Assembly (NCBI RefSeq): GCF_000818395.1
Contig: NZ_JWJG01000028.1
Location: 898,726 to 962,725 of the forward strand
Direction: 5' to 3'
DNA: 64,000 bases
Source: Noviherbaspirillum autotrophicum
GTDB lineage: Bacteria > Pseudomonadota > Gammaproteobacteria > Burkholderiales > Burkholderiaceae_D
Positions 26,709 through 34,905 of the stretch are shown in pieces. Each line of letters starts with the position of its first letter. Positions within the stretch are counted from its first letter, which is position 1. Below the pieces are notes generated by a model, which was not told the DNA's origin, searched no databases, and worked only from the letters and a program-made list of their open reading frames with translations. Position numbers and translations under genes: made by a program.

Positions 26709-27782
26709 TCACCGGCCATTTTTCGCAAAGCAAGCCCGCCAGTAGCTCGCCACGTCCAGCAGGCGGTTGGCATATCCCCATTCATTATCGAACCAGACAA
26801 ACAGGTTCGCGAGGCGAGGGCCGATGGTGCGCGTCTGGCTGCCGTCGATCGTCGCCGAATGCGGATTGTGGTTGAAGTCGACCGACGCATGAGGATCGTT
26901 CGAATAGGCCAGCAGTCCGGCCGGCGCGCGCCGCGCCGCAGAGGAGAACAGCCGGTTGATGTCTTCGGCGGCAACGTCGCGCCTGAGGCTGACGACGAGA
27001 TCGATGGCCGACACGTTCAGGATCGGCACGCGCACCGACTTGGCCTGCGTCCGCCCCTTCAGCTGGGGCAGCAGGCGCTCGACCCCCTTCGATAGGCCGG
27101 TGGCCACCGGAATCATCGACTGCATGGCCGAGCGCGTCAGGCGCAGGTCGGCATGGTGGTAGCCGTCGATCAGCGGCTGGTCGTTCATGACCGAGTGCAG
27201 GGTGGTCATGAGGGCATGCTCGACGCCGAACTCGCGATCCAGGAGGTCGAGCACCGGGACGATGGCGTTGGTGGTGCACGATGCATTGGAGACGATACGT
27301 TCGCCGCCGGTGATGGCGTGGTGGTTGATGCCGTAGACCACCGTCAGGTCGACGTCCTGCGCGCTTTGCCCCGGATGCGACAGCAGCACGCGGCGGCAGC
27401 CCGCATCGAGAAAACGTGTCAGTTCGTCGCGGCCGGTATAGCGGCCCGAGCATTCGACCAGCAGGTCGATGTCGTGCTCTTTCCAGTTCACGCCCTCGGG
27501 CGTCGTCGCATGCGTCACATGGATCGGGTTCCCGTCGATGTGCAGGTAGTCGCCTTCGGCCTCGACCTTGCCGGGAAAAACGCCGTGGGTGGAATCAAAG
27601 CGGGTGAGGTAGGCAATCGTCGCGAGATCGGCCGGCTCGTTGATCGCAACGATCCGGAACTGCGCGCGGTGCGGCGATGCATGCAGCGCGCGCAGAAAGC
27701 AGCGGCCGATGCGGCCATAGCCGTTGATGGCGATTCTTATCGGGGGATGTGGTGGGATATCGTCGGTGCGGGCAGGTTGCAT
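26709..27782 (-). CDS. epd: Erythrose-4-phosphate dehydrogenase type (GapA-family) dehydrogenase
   Basis: The 357-residue product has the NAD site AINGYGRIGRCFLRAL near residue 18, the catalytic cysteine in SNASCTTNAIVPVLD and the C-terminal FVWFDNEWGYANRLLD. Several segments follow the Epd branch of the glyceraldehyde-3-phosphate dehydrogenase family more than glycolytic GapA: TLHSVMNDQPLIDGYHH, RLTRSAMQSMIPV and SVDFNHNPHSATIDGSQTR. Epd oxidises erythrose-4-phosphate to 4-phosphoerythronate, the first step of pyridoxal-5-phosphate synthesis in enteric bacteria. It stands alone here, convergent with the GGDEF-EAL gene, so a gluconeogenic GAPDH role cannot be excluded. Confidence 0.78.
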   Translation of the reverse strand: MQPARTDDIPPHPPIRIAINGYGRIGRCFLRALHASPHRAQFRIVAINEPADLATIAYLTRFDSTHGVFPGKVEAEGDYLHIDGNPIHVTHATTPEGVNWKEHDIDLLVECSGRYTGRDELTRFLDAGCRRVLLSHPGQSAQDVDLTVVYGINHHAITGGERIVSNASCTTNAIVPVLDLLDREFGVEHALMTTLHSVMNDQPLIDGYHHADLRLTRSAMQSMIPVATGLSKGVERLLPQLKGRTQAKSVRVPILNVSAIDLVVSLRRDVAAEDINRLFSSAARRAPAGLLAYSNDPHASVDFNHNPHSATIDGSQTRTIGPRLANLFVWFDNEWGYANRLLDVASYWRACFAKNGR

Positions 27783-28154
27783 GAATTCAGACCAGGGCTT
27801 CGGGCATCGGTCGGCCGGCGCGCGAAGCTGCAGACATGATGGTAACGGGCGGGCGTGCAGACATGGTGCGGTTTGATTGACCGATGAAGGTGGACGGCAG
27901 GCTTGTCATTGTATCCCATCAAGGGGCAGCGCCAAGCCGGCGCGGTGGCGACCCACCAGCCAGTCCCGGCCTGCTGCGGCACAATATGGGAAGTTCGCTG
28001 TTTCGAATGCCGTGCTCAATCAGGCCCGTGATCATGACAAGCACGCGCCTGTATCGTGCAGGTGCGCCCGGCGCTGGTTGCTTGTGCAGACGATGGAAGT
28101 CATGTTAGCCTTTGTTGCTATACATAAGAATATGAATTCGGCTTTTGCCGAACT
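27783..28154. other. Divergent intergenic region ahead of the riboswitch
   Basis: This 372-bp stretch separates the epd-like gene from the glycine riboswitch and should hold both promoters. Near 28105-28125 the AT-rich TTGTTGCTATACAT could contain a -10 box (TATACAT) for the riboswitch transcript. TTCGGC-TTTT-GCCGAA at 28137-28152 is a short hairpin just before the first aptamer. I see no gene. Confidence 0.4.
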
Positions 28155-28343
28155 TCGATCGGGAGAGAACGCCGGAGACATCGCGGCGGCGCCGAAGGAG
28201 CAACCGCCCCGGAAACTCTCAGGCAAAAGGACCGATCGGATCAATGAACTCTGAAGAGTTGCCGGAATTCGTCAACCGGCACACCGCAGGAGCAAGCGTC
28301 TTTCCCACAGAAAGCGCGAATCTCTCAGGTAGCAAACAGAGGG
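28155..28343 (+). promoter_or_regulatory. Tandem glycine riboswitch (two aptamers)
   Basis: The first aptamer (about 28156-28238) starts CGATCGGGAGAG, has the conserved GCCGAAGGAGCAA core and closes with CTCTCAGGCAAAAGGACCGATCG, so its P1 ends pair. The second (about 28248-28343) has CTCTGAAGAG, CACCGCAGGAGCAAGC and CTCTCAGGTAGCAAACAGAG. A short linker joins them, the classic cooperative glycine riboswitch layout. It lies on the same strand as the LivK-like gene that starts at 28572, with some 230 bases between, which must contain the expression platform. These riboswitches usually turn on glycine-cleavage or transport genes when glycine is high. Confidence 0.92.
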
Positions 28344-28571
28344 GGCGTGCGTTGCGCATGGTGCGTAACGGACCTTGTTCCCATGACCTGTTTGGAGCCT
28401 CGACCTATCCAATCCTTTGTCCATATCGGCATGACCGGCTTGCAGGCCCCATGCAGCACGTCCTTGTTGTGCGTGCCTGCCGCGTTGCAGTTCCGGGGTG
28501 CGTAAGCTTGGCTCTGGAAAACCGCCTATTTGCAGTAAGTTTATTTTGTTTAAACCGTAGGAGTGTGAAAC

Positions 28572-29717
28572 ATGCAGTTCAAGACAAAAATGATTCCGTT
28601 GGCTGGCGCGATCGCCTTTGCATTCGCAGGCACGGCATCAGCGCAGGAACAAGTGGTCAAGATCGGCCATGTCGGCCCGATCTCCGGCGCGATCGCCCAC
28701 CTGGGCAAGGATAATGAAAACGGCGCGCGCATGGCCGTCGACGAATTGAACGCCAAGGGCGTGACCCTCGGCGGCAAGAAGGTCAAGTTCGAACTGCTGG
28801 CCGAAGACGATGGCGGCGACCCGAAGCAGGGCACTGCCGCGGCTCAGAAGCTGGTCGACGCCAAGGTCAACGGCGTGGTCGGGCACCTGAATTCCGGCAC
28901 CACCATCCCGGCATCCAAGATTTACCACGACGCCGGCATCCCGCAGATCTCGCCATCGTCGACCAATCCGAAGTACACCCAGCAAGGCTTCAACACCGCG
29001 TTCCGCGTGGTGGCCAACGATAGCCAGCTGGGCGGCACGCTGGGTCGCTATGCGGCAGACCAGATGAAGGCGAAGAAGGTTGCCGTGATCGACGACCGCA
29101 CCGCTTACGGTCAGGGTGTGGCCGAAGAATTCGTCAAGGGCGCCAAGGCCAAGGGCGTGCAAGTGGTGGCGCAGCAGTACACGACCGACAAGGCGACCGA
29201 CTTCAACGCGATTCTGACCGCCATCAAGGCGAAGAAACCGGATACCATCTTCTTCGGCGGTACGGACGCCGTGGCCGGCCCGATGCTGCGCCAGATGAAG
29301 GCGCTGGGTATCAATGCCAAGTTCATGGGCGGCGACGGCATCTGCACCGGCAGCCTGCCGCAACTCGCGGGTGATGCCATGGCCGACGGCCAGGTGGTAT
29401 GCGCCGAAGCCGGCGGCGTGGAAGAAGCGCAGAAGAAGGGCATGGACGATTTCCGCGCCGCGTACAAGAAGAAGTTCGGCTCCGATGTGCAGATCTACTC
29501 GCCGTACACCTACGATGCGGTGATGGTTCTGGCCGAGGCCATGAAGAAGGCCAACTCGGCCGACCCGGCCAAGTACCTGCCGCAACTGGCGAAGATCAAG
29601 TACCGGGGTGTGATCGGGATGATCGAGTTCGACGCCAAGGGCGACATGAAGAACGGCACCCTGACGCTGTACACCTACAACGGTGGCAAGCGCACGCAGA
29701 TCGCCGTTGTGAAATAA
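28572..29717 (+). CDS. LivK-type periplasmic amino-acid binding protein under glycine riboswitch control
   Basis: The 381-residue product has a signal peptide ending GTASAQEQ and the two-lobed type I binding fold of branched-chain amino-acid receptors: VVKIGHVGPISGAIAHLGKD at the front, VGHLNSGTTIPASKIYHDAGIPQISPSSTNP at the hinge side, and DRTAYGQGVAEEFV in the second lobe. TAGGAGTG precedes the ATG. Such proteins feed Liv-type ABC permeases in the inner membrane, but no permease or ATPase gene lies nearby, so it must share one encoded elsewhere. The tandem glycine riboswitch upstream suggests the ligand is glycine or a related small amino acid; this is inference. Confidence 0.88.
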   Translation: MQFKTKMIPLAGAIAFAFAGTASAQEQVVKIGHVGPISGAIAHLGKDNENGARMAVDELNAKGVTLGGKKVKFELLAEDDGGDPKQGTAAAQKLVDAKVNGVVGHLNSGTTIPASKIYHDAGIPQISPSSTNPKYTQQGFNTAFRVVANDSQLGGTLGRYAADQMKAKKVAVIDDRTAYGQGVAEEFVKGAKAKGVQVVAQQYTTDKATDFNAILTAIKAKKPDTIFFGGTDAVAGPMLRQMKALGINAKFMGGDGICTGSLPQLAGDAMADGQVVCAEAGGVEEAQKKGMDDFRAAYKKKFGSDVQIYSPYTYDAVMVLAEAMKKANSADPAKYLPQLAKIKYRGVIGMIEFDAKGDMKNGTLTLYTYNGGKRTQIAVVK

Positions 29718-29731
29718 AGCACCACGTGGGG

Positions 29732-29780
29732 ATGGTGCCGGGGAGTTGCCGACAAAAGCCGGCGCCTCCCGGCATCCTTT
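29732..29780 (+). terminator. Long hairpin after the LivK-like gene, probable terminator
   Basis: GTGCCGGGGAG...GCCG pairs with CGGC...CTCCCGGCATC across a CAAAAG loop, 20 bp after the stop. The T run is short (CCTTT), so strength is uncertain. Confidence 0.5.
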
Positions 29781-29981
29781 GCACTCCCCGTGCCTTCAGG
29801 CGCTGTGAAAAATCCCATGGCCGGTGAAAAGTACTATCCCACCTCTGCCGGCGAGAACCGGCCATGCATGGCGCAAAATTCGGGGTATTCTGAATAACGC
29901 GATCGTACAGTTGAAATTGACCTGGCAATCCCTCTCCGCGAAGGAGCAACTGCCAAGTCACGTTTCGTCTACGCCGTTTTC

Positions 29982-30731
29982 TTATCCGATGGTATAACCG
30001 CCATCGACCACAATCTCTTGACCGTAGATGTTCTTTGCTGCATCTGATGCCAGGAATACGGACGTCTCAGCGATATCCTCCGGCTGCCCAAATGCCCCTT
30101 GCATTAGTCGGGCATTGATTTTTTCCGCAACAGCGCCAAGCGTATCGGCTGGCAAGCCCACAGTGCCCCACAACGGCGTGGCGATCGGGCCAGGCGCAAT
30201 CGAATTCACCCGGATACCCTTTGGCGCCAACTCAGCTGCCAGTGTTTGCGAAAGGGACTTGAGCGCCGCTTTGCTGGCGCTGTAAATGGCCAGTCCCGGG
30301 AAGCCGACCTGCGTCAAGAAGGTGGTAATGAATTGTATCGAGCCTCCCTTGCGGATATGCGGTACGAACAGACGCGCTGTCTCGGCCGCAGCAAACAAGT
30401 TCACCGAAAACTGTTCGGAGAATGCATCGGCAGTGCTGTCCTCAAACGATACGACACGCGCAATTCCCGCATTCGGGATGAGGATGTCAATGGCATCGGT
30501 GTTCTTCAACACCGTCGCCACCAGTTGTTGCAAGTCTTCCTGGCGCGTGACATCGCCGCTGACGGCGATAACTTGCCCGGGATGTGCGACTTCCAGCGTT
30601 TTTAGCGCCTCGGCATTACGGGCAAAAGCGAAAACCTTTGCGCCTTCGGCAATAAATTGTTCGACAATCGCGCGCCCAATACCACTGCTTGCGCCTGTTA
30701 CTACTGCCGTTTTTCCGTCCAGACGTTTCAT
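29982..30731 (-). CDS. Short-chain dehydrogenase/reductase (classical SDR)
   Basis: The 249-residue product starts at an ATG behind AGGAGAAAGCAC and has the coenzyme motif TGASSGIG at residues 13-20, the NAG motif in IPNAGIA, the active-site YSASK, and the C-terminal GQEIVVDGGYTIG of the classical SDR family. RN after the first fold suggests NADP(H). The residue 13 before the active tyrosine, usually serine, is threonine here (FITTFLTQVG), a conservative change that may tune rather than abolish activity. It has no operon partners. Substrate unknown; FabG-like, alcohol or quinone reduction are all possible. Confidence 0.85.
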   Translation of the reverse strand: MKRLDGKTAVVTGASSGIGRAIVEQFIAEGAKVFAFARNAEALKTLEVAHPGQVIAVSGDVTRQEDLQQLVATVLKNTDAIDILIPNAGIARVVSFEDSTADAFSEQFSVNLFAAAETARLFVPHIRKGGSIQFITTFLTQVGFPGLAIYSASKAALKSLSQTLAAELAPKGIRVNSIAPGPIATPLWGTVGLPADTLGAVAEKINARLMQGAFGQPEDIAETSVFLASDAAKNIYGQEIVVDGGYTIG

Positions 30732-30816
30732 GTGCTTTCTCCTAAAGGACTGTTCGTGAGGTTGCAAAAGCTGCTCACTGAGACTCTACCATAAAAGATG
30801 TAAATTAAATGTATGT

Positions 30817-30942
30817 TTAAAGCCGCATATGCATCCATCCTATTTGGGGATGCATGACCAGACTCTGCATGGAGGGGAACTGGCCTGAAGCGGCCAATGC
30901 GCAGAGCTGAAAGTGGAACTCAGTTCGGCCATGAGTGGGCAT
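30817..30942 (-). CDS. Possible 41-residue hypothetical protein
   Basis: An open frame from an ATG at 30942 reads MPTHGRTEFHFQLCALAAS and continues to HPQIGWMHMRL. It has no good ribosome site and no known domain. Its composition is protein-like and it is followed by an AT-rich stretch. I cannot tell whether it is a gene, a gene remnant or chance. Confidence 0.25.
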   Translation of the reverse strand: MPTHGRTEFHFQLCALAASGQFPSMQSLVMHPQIGWMHMRL

Positions 30943-31042
30943 TCCCAAGAACTGCTCTCGTTAAAGTTGGTCAAAAGATAAAGCTGCGGCCCCGCGAAAT
31001 TGCTTCGCCGGTACGAGACCGCTCTTTCTTGAGGAGATCTCC

Positions 31043-31393
31043 ATGAAGGTGAACACGCCCGTGCTGCTGGCCGGACTTGCATTTGCATTGCTCGCCGGTT
31101 GCCAAAAAACGCCGGAACCGAAGACTGCGGGGCCCGATCCGGCTTCCGGCGCATCCCCCGCAACCTCGCCCGCGCCCCCCGGCGGATCCGTAGCATTACC
31201 GTCTAACAAGATGCCACCGTCGGACGCCTCATTGCCAGCGACAGCGGAAAGCAAGGGCAATAGCGGGAATGCGAACAGTCCGACACAGGCCAATCCAGCT
31301 GCGCTGCAAAAACAGCAGGAGCAGAAGGCCATGCCGCAATCCGGCCAAGTGAACAATCATTCGACACCGGAAACGGTGGGCACCACCAAGTGA
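31043..31393 (+). CDS. Small Pro/Ser/Ala-rich lipoprotein
   Basis: The 116-residue product follows GAGGAGATCTCC and opens with a lipoprotein signal, lipobox LLAGC with Cys20. The mature part is low-complexity and disordered, rich in Pro, Ser, Ala, Asn and Gln (PDPASGASPATSPAPPGG; ALQKQQEQKAMPQSG), with no domain. I infer an envelope lipoprotein of unknown function. It ends 4 bp before the convergent tupA gene, and there is no hint that the two are linked. Confidence 0.65.
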   Translation: MKVNTPVLLAGLAFALLAGCQKTPEPKTAGPDPASGASPATSPAPPGGSVALPSNKMPPSDASLPATAESKGNSGNANSPTQANPAALQKQQEQKAMPQSGQVNNHSTPETVGTTK

Positions 31394-31397
31394 CGCA

Positions 31398-32207
31398 TCA
31401 TCGCGGCGCGGCGGTCGGGAAGAAGAGCTGCTGTCCCTGGACGCGGTATGCGGCGATGCGTTGCTGTCCGGCGTCGGAGGTGATCCACCGGATCAATTGC
31501 ATTGCCCCGGTGAAGTTGACGTCCTTGTGCCTGTCCGGGTTGACGGCGATGATGCCATAGGGATTGAACATTCTGGGGTCGCCTTCAACCGCAATCGCAA
31601 GCCCGGTACGCGCCATGTACGCCGTGTAGGTCGCCCGGTCGGTGAGGGTATAGGCTTGCAGTTCGGCCGCCATCGACAACACTTCGCCCATCCCCAGGCC
31701 GGCCGATACATAGGCAGCGCCTTCCGGTTTGACGCCTGCTTCCTTCCAGTAGCGCTGTTCCATCTGGTCGGTGCCCGAGTTATCGCCGCGCGAGATGAAT
31801 CGCGCCTTCGCCTGTACGATTTTCCTGAATGCTGCCTGGACGTTCTTCAAGCCCCTGATTCCTGCCGGGTCGGAAACCGGGCCGACAACGATGAAGTCGT
31901 TGTACATCACGTCCCGCCGTTCCACGCCATATCCTTGCGCGACGAACTGGTCTTCGGACGGCCTGGCGTGAACGAGTGTCACGTCGACGTCGCCATTCTT
32001 CGCCAGTTCCAGCGCCTTTCCGGTCCCGACCGAGATGACCTGCACCTTCAGTCCCGACTGCGCCTCGAATGCGGGCAGAAGGTAGTTCAGCAACCCGGAA
32101 TTTTCCGTGCTGGTCGTCGTCGAGAGCTTGAGGACTTGCTGTGCCAGTCCATGCGGCGCAATCCACAGCATGGTCGCCGCCAATAGTACGTGCAGCAGTT
32201 TCTTCAT
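31398..32207 (-). CDS. tupA: Tungstate ABC transporter, substrate-binding protein
   Basis: The 269-residue product has a signal peptide ending HGLAQQ and then LKLSTTTSTENSGLL, the TupA/WtpA-like oxyanion-binding opening. Further segments (GTGKALELAKNGDVDVTLVHA, FISRGDNSGTD) are typical of TupA rather than ModA. It captures tungstate, and more weakly molybdate, in the periplasm. It is the last gene of the permease-ATPase-binding-protein set, which follows fdhD, so tungstate import is tied to formate dehydrogenase maturation. TTTCTT and AAGGAAGG lie just before the ATG. Confidence 0.85.
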   Translation of the reverse strand: MKKLLHVLLAATMLWIAPHGLAQQVLKLSTTTSTENSGLLNYLLPAFEAQSGLKVQVISVGTGKALELAKNGDVDVTLVHARPSEDQFVAQGYGVERRDVMYNDFIVVGPVSDPAGIRGLKNVQAAFRKIVQAKARFISRGDNSGTDQMEQRYWKEAGVKPEGAAYVSAGLGMGEVLSMAAELQAYTLTDRATYTAYMARTGLAIAVEGDPRMFNPYGIIAVNPDRHKDVNFTGAMQLIRWITSDAGQQRIAAYRVQGQQLFFPTAAPR

Positions 32208-32226
32208 GAACCTTCCTTTCTATGCA

Positions 32227-32904
32227 TCAGACGACCTTCCGGAGCCGATTCTGCCTTGCCTGTAAGCGGCCGTCGCGCAGTTTCAAGCGTTCCACATTGG
32301 GCAAGGAAATCAGGTCGCGGTCGTGACATGCCATGACGACCGTGCTTCCTGTAGCGGTCAGCGATGGGATCAGCGCGATCACCTGCTCCCGCGCGGCGCC
32401 GTCAAGGTTGGCTGTCGGCTCGTCAAGCAGCAAGAGTTTTGGATGGAGCACTTTCGCCCGCGCCAGGGCAACGCGCTGTTTCTCGCCGCCCGAGAGCGTG
32501 GCCGGCTTGCTCCTGCGCAGGTGTGCCACGCCCGCCCACTGCATCGCGTCATCGACGCGCCGTACAGCCTCTTCGCGTGCGACTCCGCGCGCGTTCAACC
32601 CGTAAGCGATGTTGTCTGCAATCGACGTGGAAAACATGACCGGGTGCTGGTGCACATAGACGACCGCTTCGCGCAGGATTCTGGGATAGGGGGAGAGAGA
32701 GGTCGCGGCTCCGCAGAAGCTGACATTGTCGACCTCGGCGCTTTCCAGGCCGGCGAGAATGCGCAGCAAGGTGCTTTTTCCCGTGCCGTTCAATCCGGTC
32801 AGCACATAGGCGGCTCCCTCGCGCAGCTCCAGGCGGTCGATCTCGAACAACTGTCGTTCGCCGAACGCCTTTTTCAGCCCGTCGATGGAAAGCAGCACAG
32901 TCAT
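32227..32904 (-). CDS. tupC: Tungstate ABC transporter, ATP-binding protein
   Basis: The 225-residue product is an ABC ATPase with Walker A GLNGTGKST (37-45), Q-loop region YVHQHPVMF, signature LSGGEKQRVALARA, Walker B LLLLDEPTANLD and the switch histidine in MACHDRD. It has no extra regulatory C-terminal domain, in line with TupC/WtpC-type short ATPases. Its ATG overlaps the stop of the permease gene (ATGA), indicating coupled translation. It drives tungstate import through TupB at the inner membrane. Confidence 0.88.
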   Translation of the reverse strand: MTVLLSIDGLKKAFGERQLFEIDRLELREGAAYVLTGLNGTGKSTLLRILAGLESAEVDNVSFCGAATSLSPYPRILREAVVYVHQHPVMFSTSIADNIAYGLNARGVAREEAVRRVDDAMQWAGVAHLRRSKPATLSGGEKQRVALARAKVLHPKLLLLDEPTANLDGAAREQVIALIPSLTATGSTVVMACHDRDLISLPNVERLKLRDGRLQARQNRLRKVV

Positions 32905-33608
32905 GATGCGCCCTTGGCCATCCGCGGATCGCCTTGCGCGAACACCAATCCTGCGTTGATCAGCAGCGCCAGGGTGACCAGCACGACGCCCAATGCAATA
33001 CCTTGTGCGAATTCACCCTTGCTGGTCTGCAGCGCAATGGCGGTAGTCATGGTGCGCGTCTCTCCTGCGATATTGCCGCCAATCATGATCGCGCATCCCA
33101 CTTCGGAAATGACGCGGCCGAACCCGCTGATAATGGCAGCCATCACGCCGAAGCGAACTTCATGGAGAACGGTACGCATCGTGCCCCAGCGCGAGGCGCC
33201 CAGCGTCACGGCGGTTTCCGCGATGCGCGGGTCGGCAGCCTGGATGGCGGCGAGCGAGAATGCGACCAGCACGGGCAAGGCGATCAAGACCTGCCCGGCG
33301 ACGATGCCGCTCTGGGAAAAGAGCCAATGCAGGCCGCCCAGCGGACCCTGGCGCGACAGCACCAGGTACAGCAGCAGGCCGATCAGCACGGTCGGCAGCG
33401 ACAGCGAGGCTTGCACCAGCCAGATGGCGACACGGCGGCCGCGAAAGGAACCGGTCGCGATCGCATAGCCGGCGACGATGGCGAGCGGCGTCGCCACGAC
33501 GAGGGCGAGCACGGCGGTTTTCAGCGATACCCAGATGATCTGCCAGAGCTCGGCGTTCCCCGATAACAAGAGGGCAAAGGCGGCTTGGATGGCGTCAAGA
33601 AAAGGCAT
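32901..33608 (-). CDS. tupB: Tungstate ABC transporter, permease
   Basis: The 235-residue product is a BPD-type permease with about five to six membrane segments and the EAA-like loop AETAVTLGASRWGTMRTVLHEV followed by GVMAAIISGFGRVISEVGCAIMIGGNI, which matches TupB. I take the ATG at 33608; a TTG at 33626 would add six residues. It begins 55 bp after fdhD on the same strand, with no terminator between, so it is probably the distal part of the formate dehydrogenase operon. Confidence 0.88.
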   Translation of the reverse strand: MPFLDAIQAAFALLLSGNAELWQIIWVSLKTAVLALVVATPLAIVAGYAIATGSFRGRRVAIWLVQASLSLPTVLIGLLLYLVLSRQGPLGGLHWLFSQSGIVAGQVLIALPVLVAFSLAAIQAADPRIAETAVTLGASRWGTMRTVLHEVRFGVMAAIISGFGRVISEVGCAIMIGGNIAGETRTMTTAIALQTSKGEFAQGIALGVVLVTLALLINAGLVFAQGDPRMAKGAS

Positions 33609-33663
33609 CGTTGGTGAGCGTGGCAAGTACCGTGGAGATCAGTTTTCCAGAATGTACTGTCGA

Positions 33664-34506
33664 CTACGCGACGCGCAGGACGTCGGCCAGATGGGGCTCC
33701 ATGACGAGCCTATCCTTCCCGGTCAAGGCAAGGAAGTGCTTTCCGGTACAGCGCGCAAGTAGGGCCATGCCCAGCCTGTCGGCCACCATGTGTCCCATCT
33801 GCGTGGTTCCCGAGCGCGAGAGCAAAAATGGAATGCCCATCTGCGCACCCTTGATCACCATCTCGGATGTCAATCGGCCGGTGGTGTAGAAGACCTTGTC
33901 GTCACCGGCCAGTCCGTCCAGCCACATGCGGCCGGCAATCGAATCCACGGCGTTGTGGCGCCCCACATCTTCGATGAAATACAGCAGTTCACCCTCGCCG
34001 CTGAACAAGGCGCAACCATGCACCGAGCCGGCCTGCTTGTAAATCGACTGAACTGTGCGGACAGTGTCGACGATCCGGTACAGCACCGACTGCCGCAGGC
34101 GCGCGTCCGGCGAAAGCGTAGTCCGGTCGATGTCATCCATCAGCCCGCCAAATACCGACCCCTGGCCGCAACCGGTGGTCACCACTTTCTTCGACGTTCT
34201 TTCCTCGATGTCGGCAATGCCGCCGGTCGTCTTTACGGCAACCGCTTCCACGTCCCAGTCGACCGTAATCGATTCGATCTCGTCCAGCGACCTGACCAGG
34301 CGCTGGTTGCGCAGGTAACCGAGCGTCAACGCTTCCGGCGCGCTGCCCAGCGTCATCAGCGTGACCAGCTCCCGCTTGTCGACGTACACCGTCAGCGCCC
34401 GCTCAGCGGGAATCGAGATCGTGGAAAGCCGCCCTCGCTCATCCATCGCCTCCACCTCGCGGGTCAGGGGAGCGCTGGCGTTGGTCATGGTCGGACGGCG
34501 GGGCAT
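33664..34506 (-). CDS. fdhD: Formate dehydrogenase sulfurtransferase FdhD
   Basis: The product is about 280 residues from the ATG at 34506, the usual FdhD length; a longer in-frame start would overlap the upstream gene. The family segments are present: LTREVEAMDERGR, YVDKRELVTLMTLGSAPEALTLGYL, HGCALF, FIEDVGRHNAVDSIAG, and TTGRLTSEMVIKGAQMGIPFLLSRSG. FdhD passes sulfur from a cysteine desulfurase to the bis-MGD cofactor of formate dehydrogenase. The sulfur-carrier region reads TTGCGQGS, with one cysteine where the E. coli protein has a CXXC pair. It lies between the Fdh subunits and the tungstate transporter. Confidence 0.9.
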   Translation of the reverse strand: MPRRPTMTNASAPLTREVEAMDERGRLSTISIPAERALTVYVDKRELVTLMTLGSAPEALTLGYLRNQRLVRSLDEIESITVDWDVEAVAVKTTGGIADIEERTSKKVVTTGCGQGSVFGGLMDDIDRTTLSPDARLRQSVLYRIVDTVRTVQSIYKQAGSVHGCALFSGEGELLYFIEDVGRHNAVDSIAGRMWLDGLAGDDKVFYTTGRLTSEMVIKGAQMGIPFLLSRSGTTQMGHMVADRLGMALLARCTGKHFLALTGKDRLVMEPHLADVLRVA

Positions 34507-34534
34507 GGCGGGCTTTCGTGGTGGTGGAACAATC

Positions 34535-34894
34535 TTATTGCTTGGGCGGGGTGGCAGCCGCGGCAGCCGGAACGCCTGATGCCGCGGGGGGAGCAGGGGT
34601 GTTGGCGGCATTGGGCGCGCCAGCAGCCGCAGCGCTTGGCACATACGGCCCGGGATCCGTGCAGGCCGGCGTCTCCATGGTCGGCTTCCTTGCGCCTTCT
34701 TTGCTCTTCAGGTACTGCTTGGCAACACGATCCTGCGCCAGGCATAACTTGTAGGCGGCGACCTTGTCGCTCCATGCCGCCTTATCCTTGGCGGCCGCTG
34801 CCGCCGCGGCTGCTTCCGGCGTCGGCGGGGGAAGCTTCGCCAGGGCGCTGGCCGTGGCGAGCGCCAGGATCGTCAATACGAATGCGGTGCGCAT
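34535..34894 (-). CDS. Small secreted Ala/Pro-rich protein in the formate dehydrogenase operon
   Basis: The 119-residue product starts at an ATG behind AAGGAGG and has a signal peptide (MRTAFVLTILALATASALAK). The mature part has a poly-alanine helix (PEAAAAAAAAKDKAAWSDKV), a conserved-looking core with two cysteines (YKLCLAQDRVAKQYL, ETPACTDPGPYVP) and a low-complexity Ala-Pro tail. The two cysteines could form one disulfide in the periplasm. I do not recognise the family. It lies between the cytochrome b subunit gene and fdhD, so a role in periplasmic assembly of the dehydrogenase is inferred from position only. Confidence 0.65.
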   Translation of the reverse strand: MRTAFVLTILALATASALAKLPPPTPEAAAAAAAAKDKAAWSDKVAAYKLCLAQDRVAKQYLKSKEGARKPTMETPACTDPGPYVPSAAAAGAPNAANTPAPPAASGVPAAAAATPPKQ

Positions 34895-34905
34895 CAGGAC
34901 CTCCT

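Noticed and set aside
29816-29866. CATGGCCGG/CCGGCCATG inverted repeat as a terminator
   Set aside because: The arms are 33 bases apart and no T run follows; the hairpin at 29732 is the better candidate.
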